DNA of 64,000 bases. Origin: Alcaligenes parafaecalis (GTDB taxonomy: Bacteria > Pseudomonadota > Gammaproteobacteria > Burkholderiales > Burkholderiaceae_B). Shown in pieces: positions 44,009 through 51,194 of the stretch. The stretch lies in assembly GCF_026344135.1 (NCBI RefSeq), contig NZ_JAPKNA010000003.1:124001-188000 (forward strand), given 5' to 3'. Numbering within the stretch: the stretch's first letter is position 1; the number at the start of each line of letters is the position of its first letter. The position numbers were made by a program, and so were the translations under genes. The notes beneath the pieces are model-generated. The model was given only the letters and a program-made list of their open reading frames with translations. It ran no database searches and was not told the DNA's origin.

Positions 44009-45873
44009 TGTCCACGCATAAAAAGTTTGTCCAGCTCGCTGAGCTTCCATTGGAACCAGGTGGGGCGGCCGTGATTGCACAGGTCGGCCCGGTCAGTCTG
44101 TTCCATCTTGCGAAGCAGAGCGTTCATCTCGGGGATGCTCAGGCGGCGGTTGGCGCGCACGGCACCGTGGCAGGCCATGGTGGAGAGCAGTTCATTGCGT
44201 TGTTCGTCCAGATGGCGTGATGAGCCTACCTGGGCCAGATCGCGCAGCACGGCACGGGCCAGGGATTCGATATCGCCTTGAGCCAGGAGGGCAGGGACGG
44301 CACGCACGGCCATTGTGGTGGGACCTGCCGGGTTCAGGCTCAGGCCCAGGTCGGCCAGGGTTTCCTGATGTTCATCCAGCAGGGCGATATCGCTTTCCGA
44401 GCAGCTAAAGACTACGGGGACCAGCAAGTCTTGGCGAGGCAGCTCACGACCATCCAGCGCCTGTTTTAATTGCTCATAGACCACACGTTCGTGAGCGGCG
44501 TGCATGTCCACCAGAATCATGCCCTGGCGGGTTTCCGACAGAATGTAGATGCCGTGCAATTGGCCCAGTGCCATGCCCAGGGGAAATTCGTCGGTCGCGC
44601 TATCCGTGTCACTTTGATAGCTGGTGACGGGGGTGTTGCTAGAAACAGGCTCAATCGGCCGATACATGCTTTTCCAGTCTGCACCACCACCGGAGGGCTC
44701 ACGCATGCTGAAGCTGGATTGCCAGCCTTGTCGAGCCGGGTGGCTGTAAGGCATGGCAGGTTCACTGCTGGTGTAAGGACTGTTGGCAGAGCCCGGAGCC
44801 TGCGAAGGGTAGGGGGCTCCCGGCATTGGTGGCTGAGTGGCACTTTCGGGCAACGGCATGGCGGCGACGGGAGTCTCTCCGGCCATAATGCCTTGCGCCA
44901 AGGTTTGTCCCACGGATTGCAGCACAAAACGATACACTGCACCGCTGTCACGGAAGCGCACTTCGTGTTTGGCTGGGTGCACGTTCACGTCCAGAGTGGA
45001 CGGGGCGATGTCCAGAAACAGAGCATAGGCAGGTTGGCGGTCACCATGCAGAACATCAGCATAAGCACTGCGTATGGCGTGCGACACGGTGCGGTCACGC
45101 ACGAAGCGGCCATTCACAAACAGGAATTGCTTGTCTCCGCTGGGGCGAGCGTGAGCGGGGTGAATCACCAAGCCTCGCAAGCTGATCAGACCTTGCTCCT
45201 GAGCAACGGGCAGGCTTTGCTCAATAAACTCTTTACCCAAAATATCCAGCAGGCGCTGTTCCAGCGTGCCGCTGCGCCAATGGCGTTGGGGCTTGTCGTT
45301 ATGGAACAGACGAAAGGCAATGTGCGGCTGTGCCAGGGCGATGCGCTCCAGCGCAGTAACGCAGTGGCCGTACTCGGTGCCTTCGGTGCGCAGGAACTTG
45401 CGACGGGCGGGGATTTCATCAAAGAGCTGGCGCACATCAACATGCGTGCCAATCTGCCCGGAAGCAGGTTGCGGTTCGCCTTGGCCCAGCGAATATTCCC
45501 AGGCGTGGGAATCGTCTTGCGTGCGCGAGTTGATCGTCAAGCGAGCGACGGAGGCAATCGAGGGTAGAGCCTCTCCCCGAAAGCCCATGGAGGCCACAGA
45601 CTCCAGCTCTTCCAGTGAACGAATCTTGCTGGTGGCATGTTGCAGCAGCGCCAGGGGTAATTCTTCCTGCGTGATGCCGTGGCCATCGTCGCTGACAGAG
45701 ATACGGCGTATGCCGCCGCCGTCCAGACGAATCTCGATGGCACTGGCTCCGGCATCAATCGCGTTTTCCAGCAATTCCTTCAGGACAGAGGCCGGGCGCT
45801 CGATAACTTCTCCGGCTGCAATTTGGCTTACAAGCAGGTCTGGGAGTGGGATAATACGGCGTCTTGATGACAT
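44005..45873 (-). CDS. mutL: DNA mismatch repair protein MutL with endonuclease motif
   Basis: This 622-residue GHL ATPase has ELLENAIDAGA, DDGHGI and GFRGEALPSI in the N-terminal domain and a serine/proline-rich linker at about 340-430. The C-terminal domain carries DMHAAHERVVYE (456-467), which fits the DQHA(X)2E(X)4E nicking motif, and CNHGRP near the end as a metal site. It should therefore nick DNA itself, unlike E. coli MutL, which relies on MutH. The ATG at 45873 starts MSSRRRIIPLPDLL; a longer frame to 45921 is less likely. The divergent neighbour is dedA. Confidence 0.95.
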   Translation of the reverse strand: MSSRRRIIPLPDLLVSQIAAGEVIERPASVLKELLENAIDAGASAIEIRLDGGGIRRISVSDDGHGITQEELPLALLQHATSKIRSLEELESVASMGFRGEALPSIASVARLTINSRTQDDSHAWEYSLGQGEPQPASGQIGTHVDVRQLFDEIPARRKFLRTEGTEYGHCVTALERIALAQPHIAFRLFHNDKPQRHWRSGTLEQRLLDILGKEFIEQSLPVAQEQGLISLRGLVIHPAHARPSGDKQFLFVNGRFVRDRTVSHAIRSAYADVLHGDRQPAYALFLDIAPSTLDVNVHPAKHEVRFRDSGAVYRFVLQSVGQTLAQGIMAGETPVAAMPLPESATQPPMPGAPYPSQAPGSANSPYTSSEPAMPYSHPARQGWQSSFSMREPSGGGADWKSMYRPIEPVSSNTPVTSYQSDTDSATDEFPLGMALGQLHGIYILSETRQGMILVDMHAAHERVVYEQLKQALDGRELPRQDLLVPVVFSCSESDIALLDEHQETLADLGLSLNPAGPTTMAVRAVPALLAQGDIESLARAVLRDLAQVGSSRHLDEQRNELLSTMACHGAVRANRRLSIPEMNALLRKMEQTDRADLCNHGRPTWFQWKLSELDKLFMRGQ

Positions 45874-46018
45874 AGGGCGACTGGCCTTGTGTGTATTCAG
45901 GGTTGAACGCAGCAGGTTCAACGGGTTTCAAACGGTAGCGGCTTATTTTAACCGCTTGCTCTATGGTGTCGGTCTGGCCAGTACCGGACTGGCGGGTTTG
46001 TTATTTTGGTGTGGAACT

Positions 46019-46669
46019 ATGCCCGATTTACTCAGCATGATCCTTCATATTGACCAATACCTGGGTGTGTGGGTCGAGCAGTATGGAGCCTGGATTTACC
46101 TTGTTCTGTTCTTGATTATATTTGGCGAGACCGGGCTTGTGGTTTTGCCATTCCTGCCAGGTGATTCCTTGCTGTTTATTGCCGGAGCCTTCGGGGCGTC
46201 GGGCATGCTGGACCCGGTGATGCTGGGTGGCTTGCTGATCGTGGCAGCCGTGCTGGGCAATACCGTGAACTATCACGTAGGGCGGTATATAGGCCCGAAA
46301 GTCTTTACCCAGGAATCCCGATTCCTGGATCGCCGTGCTTTGGTCAAAACCCATGCGTTCTATGAGAAGCATGGCGGCAAGACCATCGTCATTTCCCGCT
46401 TCCTGCCCTTGTTCCGTACCTTCGCGCCCTTTGTGGCCGGTGTGGGCCATATGAATGCCATGCGCTTTCAGATGTACAACATTACCGGTGCGGTACTGTG
46501 GATTTGCAGCTTGATTACCCTGGGCTACTTCTTTGGTAACGTGCCTTTCATCAAGGCGCATTTGAATACCATCGTGCTGATTGGTATTGCGGCTGCTGCG
46601 GTGCCTGTTGTAGCTGGGGCCTTGTGGAAGATCTTCAAACGTAAAAGCAAGGGTGATGCGGCTTTGTAG
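46019..46669 (+). CDS. DedA-family membrane protein
   Basis: This 216-residue polytopic protein shows the DedA landmarks GLVVLPFLPGDSLLFIAGA, the GRYIGP segment, HAFYEKHGGKTIVISRFLPLFRTFAPFVAGVGHM and an amphipathic GYFFGN region. Family members are thought to act as flippases or proton-coupled transporters needed for membrane homeostasis. The open frame extends hundreds of bases upstream antisense to mutL, but ATG at 46019 gives the family start. A terminator follows. Confidence 0.9.
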   Translation: MPDLLSMILHIDQYLGVWVEQYGAWIYLVLFLIIFGETGLVVLPFLPGDSLLFIAGAFGASGMLDPVMLGGLLIVAAVLGNTVNYHVGRYIGPKVFTQESRFLDRRALVKTHAFYEKHGGKTIVISRFLPLFRTFAPFVAGVGHMNAMRFQMYNITGAVLWICSLITLGYFFGNVPFIKAHLNTIVLIGIAAAAVPVVAGALWKIFKRKSKGDAAL

Positions 46670-46707
46670 GCTTTGAGGCTGCATCGCTTGGCTGTTAAAG
46701 GCCAGGA

Positions 46708-46736
46708 AGAGGACGCTAGAAGGCGTCCTTTTTTTC
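46708..46736 (+). terminator. Terminator after dedA
   Basis: AGGACGC (46710-46716) pairs with GCGTCCT (46723-46729) and is followed by a T-run. Between here and 46880 no gene or clear signal is seen. Confidence 0.88.
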
Positions 46737-46880
46737 GAGTATCTGTTAGGTGAAGTGCTTGTTAGTGGGAGTAAAGGCTGCCGCAAAGTCTGGGTTCAAG
46801 TGTTTAAGGTAATCCATTGGTGCTCGTCGCATTCCTGGAGTCGCCGCCCCTGCTTGAGCACATTACAAAGAATGCCTCAG

Positions 46881-47113
46881 TTTTCTTGAGGGGGAGCAGC
46901 TAGTCTGCAGGCGGGACTCTGGCCCGTGCTGCGCACGGGTTCCCTTGTCTCTTGAGCTATCCAGGCGCCCCGTGAACTCGCGCGATAGCTCGTCCCCCGG
47001 ACGAGCTATAAGCGTCGCGCTCAAACAGCACGGGGCTTGCATCCTGGATAGCTCAAGAGCCTGCGGCCAGACTCCTAACTCGCCTTCCGACTAGCTGCTC
47101 CCCCTCAAGAAAA
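46881..47113. repeat. Nested inverted-repeat structure (233 bp)
   Basis: The outer arms 46881-46905 and 47089-47113 are a perfect 25-bp inverted repeat. Inside lie 46949-46965/47043-47059 (17 bp, perfect), 46967-46974/47029-47036 (8 bp) and the apex 46985-46995/46999-47009 (11 bp, three-base loop). The left shoulder has its own hairpin, 46923-46929/46933-46939. The strand can thus fold into one long branched rod. It codes for nothing and fills the dedA-amiC gap. There is no transposase and no obvious target duplication. It could be a repeated genomic element or a structured RNA. Confidence 0.85.
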
Positions 47114-47126
47114 AGCCACACCAGTT

Positions 47127-47145
47127 AGCGCTCAAACAGAGCGCT
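47127..47145. repeat. Satellite hairpin sharing a 12-bp repeat with the nested structure
   Basis: AGCGCTC (47127-47133) pairs with GAGCGCT (47139-47145). The 12-mer GCGCTCAAACAG here (47128-47139) is an exact direct repeat of 47017-47028 inside the large inverted repeat, suggesting that this hairpin belongs to the same element. Confidence 0.6.
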
Positions 47146-47177
47146 GCTCTCTCAGGGTATCCCCAGAGGCTACAAAC

Positions 47178-47212
47178 GAAAAAAAGCGCAGCAAAAAGTT
47201 GCTGCGCTTTCT
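47178..47212 (-). terminator. Minus-strand terminator after amiC
   Basis: A 12-bp stem pairs 47183-47194 with 47199-47210 around a four-base loop. The A-run at 47178-47185 reads as Ts on the minus strand, ending the amiC transcript. Confidence 0.9.
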
Positions 47213-47234
47213 TAAAGAGCCACCAGGCTGATAT

Positions 47235-48602
47235 TTAACTACGGCTAGCCAGTGCCGGAAATTCAGCAAAGTATCCGCGAATCCCTGTCAGGATGGCTTG
47301 TGCGATCTTGTCCTGATGCGAGGAACTGCGCAGCAGACGCTCTTCTTCCGGATTACTGATAAAGGCGGTTTCGATCAGGATGGACGGAATGTCCGGAGCC
47401 TTGAGCACAGCAAAACCGGCCCGCTCAACACTGCGTTTGTGCAAGCGGTTGATCTTGCCGATTTCGCCTAGCAGGTGAGCACCCACTTTGACGGAATCGT
47501 TAATCTGCGCGGCTGTAGACAGGTCCAGCAGAATTTGCGCAACCTGACGGTTATGGGAGCCCAGGTTCAGGCCACCGATCAAGTCGGCATCGTTCTCTTT
47601 CTTGGCCAGCCAACGGGCCGCCGAGCTGGTTGCACCGTTTTGGGACAAGGCGTAGATAGACGAACCACGCGCACTGGGTTTGATCCAGGCGTCAGCGTGA
47701 ATACTGATGAACAGATCCGCTTTTACTCGGCGCGCTTTTTGTACACGCACTTGCAGCGGCACGAAGAAGTCCGAGTCGCGCGTGAGATAGGTACGCATAT
47801 TGGGCTGGGCATCGATCAGGCGCTTCAAGCGTCGGGCGATATTCAGCACCACGTCTTTTTCACGTGTACCGCCGGGGCCGATCGCACCGGGATCTTCACC
47901 ACCATGACCGGGGTCAAGTGCAATCAGCAAGGGGCGATTGGGCGTGCCGGGCGTGGCCGCAGGCGAAGGAGAGCGCGGTGGGGTGGTAACAGGCGGGGGT
48001 GTTCGAGCGACGGGCGGCAAAGTCTGCCCTTGTACCGTAGGCACAGGAGCGTCGGGCGAGTTCTGAGCCAGGCTTTCCAGTACGGATGCTAGGGGATCGT
48101 TGTCGTCCTGAATTTGCAAGGCCAGCAGCGGGTCTTGGGCCACGCGAGGGTACAAGTCCAGTACCAGACGGTACTTGTATTCACCCACGGGCTTTAGCGT
48201 AAAGATCTGGGGGGCGACGGGTTGCTTCAGATCCAGCACCATGCGCACAACGTCGGGGCGGTTCTGGCCCACGCGAACGGAACGGATATAGGGATCGTTA
48301 GGACGGACCTTGGAAACCAGCTCTTCGATGGTGCGGTTCATGGTCAGGCCCTGGATATCCACCACCATGCGGTGCGGATTCTCCAGCGTGAAGTGCTCGG
48401 CCTTGAGTTCGCTATCCATCTCCAGGGTGACGCGTGTGTATTCGTCTGCTGGCCAGGTGCGGACAGCCACAATCGTGCTGGCGTGCGCCAGGCGTGGGAT
48501 GACAGGGAGCAGGAACAGGGTAGTGGCCGTGGCGACGAATCGGCGACGGGCCTGGCCGGCTGGGGCTACTTCTGCTGGCTGGGGGCGAGTGTCGTAATCC
48601 AT
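47235..48602 (-). CDS. amiC: N-acetylmuramoyl-L-alanine amidase (AmiC type)
   Basis: This 455-residue cell-separation amidase cleaves the stem peptide from muramic acid in the periplasm. The N-terminus QARRRFVATATTLFLLP looks like a Tat signal. An AMIN domain occupies about 45-140, followed by a proline-rich linker. The zinc amidase domain has DPGHGGEDPGAIG, the SIHAD motif and ETAFISNPEE. The start overlaps the end of tsaE by 37 bp, as in other betaproteobacterial tsaE-amiC pairs. Confidence 0.93.
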   Translation of the reverse strand: MDYDTRPQPAEVAPAGQARRRFVATATTLFLLPVIPRLAHASTIVAVRTWPADEYTRVTLEMDSELKAEHFTLENPHRMVVDIQGLTMNRTIEELVSKVRPNDPYIRSVRVGQNRPDVVRMVLDLKQPVAPQIFTLKPVGEYKYRLVLDLYPRVAQDPLLALQIQDDNDPLASVLESLAQNSPDAPVPTVQGQTLPPVARTPPPVTTPPRSPSPAATPGTPNRPLLIALDPGHGGEDPGAIGPGGTREKDVVLNIARRLKRLIDAQPNMRTYLTRDSDFFVPLQVRVQKARRVKADLFISIHADAWIKPSARGSSIYALSQNGATSSAARWLAKKENDADLIGGLNLGSHNRQVAQILLDLSTAAQINDSVKVGAHLLGEIGKINRLHKRSVERAGFAVLKAPDIPSILIETAFISNPEEERLLRSSSHQDKIAQAILTGIRGYFAEFPALASRS

Positions 48603-49066
48603 AGCGTTCCTTTGGCGCTGCGTGCATCCAGGGTGGCCAAACGACCGTCACCACAATAATCCAGGTGTAAATCCAGATCGGGCTCGGGCAATAAATCCCC
48701 TGCTTTTTCGGGCCATTCGATCAGCACAACAGCATTGTCTTGCAAAATATCGCGAAAACCTGCGTCGACCCATTCTCGTGGATCGCTAAATCTATAAAAA
48801 TCAAGGTGATAGAAGTATAAGCTAGAAACTTTATAACTTTCAAGTAAAGCGTAGCTAGGACTTTTGATACGACCGGTAACGCCGCAAGCCCGCAACAGGG
48901 CTCGAACGAAGTGGGTTTTACCGGCGCCCAGGTCACCATGAAGATGAATTCGGCCACCCGTCGGCACTCCGGACACCTGGCCGCTCAGTAGCGGGGCAAG
49001 GCGCTCGGCCAAGGCCGTGGTGGCGTCCTCGTCAGGCAAGGACAGGGTTAAAGCTTGCGGATTCAT
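48566..49066 (-). CDS. tsaE: tRNA threonylcarbamoyladenosine biosynthesis ATPase TsaE
   Basis: This 166-residue P-loop ATPase (Walker A GDLGAGKTHFVRALL) drives the TsaBDE complex that makes t6A37 in tRNA. The downstream SPSYALLESY and YHLDFYRFSDPREW segments are typical. It begins nine bases after the AEC transporter gene and overlaps amiC, forming a three-gene minus-strand unit. Confidence 0.94.
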   Translation of the reverse strand: MNPQALTLSLPDEDATTALAERLAPLLSGQVSGVPTGGRIHLHGDLGAGKTHFVRALLRACGVTGRIKSPSYALLESYKVSSLYFYHLDFYRFSDPREWVDAGFRDILQDNAVVLIEWPEKAGDLLPEPDLDLHLDYCGDGRLATLDARSAKGTLWITTLAPSQQK

Positions 49067-49075
49067 AGGCTTGGA

Positions 49076-49972
49076 TCAGGTAGCGAGGGATAACCACAGT
49101 GGAATGGTCAAGCCCGCTAGTATAGTGCCGATCGACATGGTCAGCGCGACCAGACGGCTATCGGCTCCCATGCGGGCAGCCAGTACGTGGGCAGAAGAGG
49201 CCGTGGGCAGAGCGGCAAATACCAGTAACATCTGGCGCTCCAGTGCGCTCATATCCAACACCCAGGCAATAGCCAGTGCGGCAACTGGTAGCGCCAGCAG
49301 CTTGATGGCCGTAATCCAACTGATCAAGGCACCTGCCTGACGTGACCCTTGCAAGGATAAAGTGGCGCCTACACACAACAAACCGATGCCCAGGGCACAA
49401 GCACCCAGTCGGCTAAATGCCAATTGAAGGGGGGCGGGGACAGAGAAACCGGCCAGATTCCAGGCCAGGGCCGCCACCGTAGACAAAATCAATGGGTTTT
49501 TAAGCAGCTCAATGGCAATACGGCCTTGTTGCCCCCGTGCGAGCACGGTTACCGCCACCATATTGGCCATAGGCACAGAAAAACCAACCAGCAAGGCCAT
49601 GACGGCCACGCCTGATGGCCCGGCAATGGCGCTGGCCAGGGACATGCCTAAATAGGTATTGAAGCGGAACGCGCACTGGGTCAGGGCAGCGTGCTGCAAG
49701 GGTTCGGGTTTCAGAATGGGCAAGGCCAGCCAGGCTAATGCCGTGCCGACCGCTATCAGGGCGGCTGCCGCGACTAATAGCGGCCAGGTATCACCCAGGT
49801 TCAGCGGGATGCGAGTAATGGAATCAAACAGCAGGGCTGGAAACAGCACGTAATAGACCAGCTTTTCGGCACCCTGGAAAAACTCCCGGCTGAAATGGAA
49901 GCGATGAAGCAGTAAAGCACCCAAGGCAATCAACAGAAAATCGGGCAGGATCAGCGGGAATATTGTGGCCAT
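49076..49972 (-). CDS. AEC-family (auxin efflux carrier-like) transporter
   Basis: This 298-residue protein has about ten hydrophobic segments in two similar halves and the family segments QCAFRFNTYLG and VFAALPTASSAHVLAARMGAD. Bacterial AEC proteins move malonate, malate or other organic anions; no neighbour points to a substrate. It is first of the AEC-tsaE-amiC unit. Confidence 0.83.
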   Translation of the reverse strand: MATIFPLILPDFLLIALGALLLHRFHFSREFFQGAEKLVYYVLFPALLFDSITRIPLNLGDTWPLLVAAAALIAVGTALAWLALPILKPEPLQHAALTQCAFRFNTYLGMSLASAIAGPSGVAVMALLVGFSVPMANMVAVTVLARGQQGRIAIELLKNPLILSTVAALAWNLAGFSVPAPLQLAFSRLGACALGIGLLCVGATLSLQGSRQAGALISWITAIKLLALPVAALAIAWVLDMSALERQMLLVFAALPTASSAHVLAARMGADSRLVALTMSIGTILAGLTIPLWLSLAT

Positions 49973-50032
49973 GATGACGGTAAATAGAAGCAGATATAGG
50001 TATATCCCCTGTGGGTCTCTGCTTTCATAATT

Positions 50033-50042
50033 AACAATTGTT
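50033..50042. promoter_or_regulatory. Palindrome in the AEC/Bug intergenic region
   Basis: AACAATTGTT is a perfect 10-bp palindrome in the 151-bp gap between the divergent AEC and Bug genes. ATCCCC and GGGGAT also flank it as an inverted repeat. It is a candidate operator; the regulator is unknown. Confidence 0.3.
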
Positions 50043-50123
50043 GGGGATTAGCTGCGCTATTATTGGTGAGTTCCCCTTACCCAGGGGATGGATCTACAAA
50101 AAGACTAAAGAGGAGATGTTCCC

Positions 50124-51119
50124 ATGATAGAGAAGTTTCCCAAGAAATTTGCGCTGCTATCCCTTTGTGCAAGTTTGTCGGTAATTGGTACAGCTACCGT
50201 TGCCCATGCTCAAGCTGATTATCCTAATCAAGCTATTCGCGTCATTGTTCCTTTTGCTCCTGGTGGCTCCACGGATATTGTGGCGCGTATCGTCACTAAG
50301 GGGATGAGCGAGGTCCTGGGCCAGACCATGGTTGTGGAAAATAAAGGTGGTGCTGGTGGTGCGATTGGAGCGGCAGAAGCGGCTCGCGCTAAACCCGATG
50401 GCTATACCTTGTCGATTGCCACTATCTCGACTCTGGCAGTGAACCCCGCTTGCCGTCCTAATGATTTGCCTTACGATCCTTTGAAAGACTTTGTGCCGGT
50501 CAGCAACTTTGCGAACCTGCCCAACGTGATCGAGGTCAATCCCAAATTCCCGGCACAAAACTTCAAAGAGTTTGTGCAACAACTGAAAGACAATCCCGGC
50601 AAATACTCCTACGGTAGCTCGGGCACGTGCTCGGTGCTGCACTTGTTTGGTGAAGCCTTCAAGCTGGAAACGGGCACCGATATCGTGCACGTTCCGTACC
50701 GTGGCGCAGGCCCGGCTGTGACAGATGCGGTGGGCGGTCAGATCAATGCCATGTTTGATAACTTGCCATCCTCCATGGCACAGATTCAGGCGGGTAATTT
50801 GCGAGCCCTGGCGATTGCCTGGCCCGAGCGTCTGCCTGCTCTGAAAGACGTGCCTACCTTGGCGGAAGAGGGTTACCCACAACTGAACAGCCCGGCCTGG
50901 TACGGTTTGCTGGCTCCTAAAGGTACGCCTCCTGAAGTCGTCGCCAAACTGCATGCAGCCGCTGCAGAGGCCTTGAAAAAGCCCGAAATCATTTCGGCTT
51001 TGGAAAAGCAGGGTGCAACACCCTCTGGGAATTCGCCTGAAGAGTTCGCCAAGGAAATCAAAGAGCAGTACGACTGGGCTCACGACGTGGTCAAGAAAGG
51101 CAATATCAAGCTGGAATAA
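50124..51119 (+). CDS. Bug-family tripartite tricarboxylate transporter binding protein
   Basis: This 331-residue periplasmic binding protein has a signal peptide ending AHAQ at about residue 30. The Bug landmarks follow: YPNQAIRVIVPFAPGGSTDIVAR, VVENKGGAGGAIGA, HVPYRGAGPAVTDAVGGQI and PEVVAKLHAAAAEALK. Such proteins bind carboxylates or other small acids with the TctAB permease, which is not encoded nearby. Orphan Bug genes are numerous in this family. An AGAGGAG site precedes the ATG. Confidence 0.92.
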   Translation: MIEKFPKKFALLSLCASLSVIGTATVAHAQADYPNQAIRVIVPFAPGGSTDIVARIVTKGMSEVLGQTMVVENKGGAGGAIGAAEAARAKPDGYTLSIATISTLAVNPACRPNDLPYDPLKDFVPVSNFANLPNVIEVNPKFPAQNFKEFVQQLKDNPGKYSYGSSGTCSVLHLFGEAFKLETGTDIVHVPYRGAGPAVTDAVGGQINAMFDNLPSSMAQIQAGNLRALAIAWPERLPALKDVPTLAEEGYPQLNSPAWYGLLAPKGTPPEVVAKLHAAAAEALKKPEIISALEKQGATPSGNSPEEFAKEIKEQYDWAHDVVKKGNIKLE

Positions 51120-51144
51120 GCTTTTGGCGTTTAGCGTCACCCAT

Positions 51145-51180
51145 AAAAAAACCGGCCTTTTTAAAGGCCGGTTTTTTGTT
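51145..51180. terminator. Bidirectional terminator between Bug gene and maeB
   Basis: AAACCGGCCTTT (51149-51160) pairs with AAAGGCCGGTTT (51163-51174), with an A-run before and a T-run after. It serves both convergent genes. Confidence 0.92.
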
Positions 51181-51194
51181 TCTGCAACTAAGGC

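Noticed and set aside
45266..46018. 250-codon N-terminal extension of the DedA protein
   Set aside because: It is antisense to mutL and would add an Arg/Ser-rich tail unknown in DedA proteins. ATG at 46019 gives the normal length.
46881..47113. Insertion sequence reading of the nested inverted repeat
   Set aside because: There is no transposase frame inside 233 bp and no flanking duplication could be found, so a complete IS is excluded; a non-autonomous element remains open.
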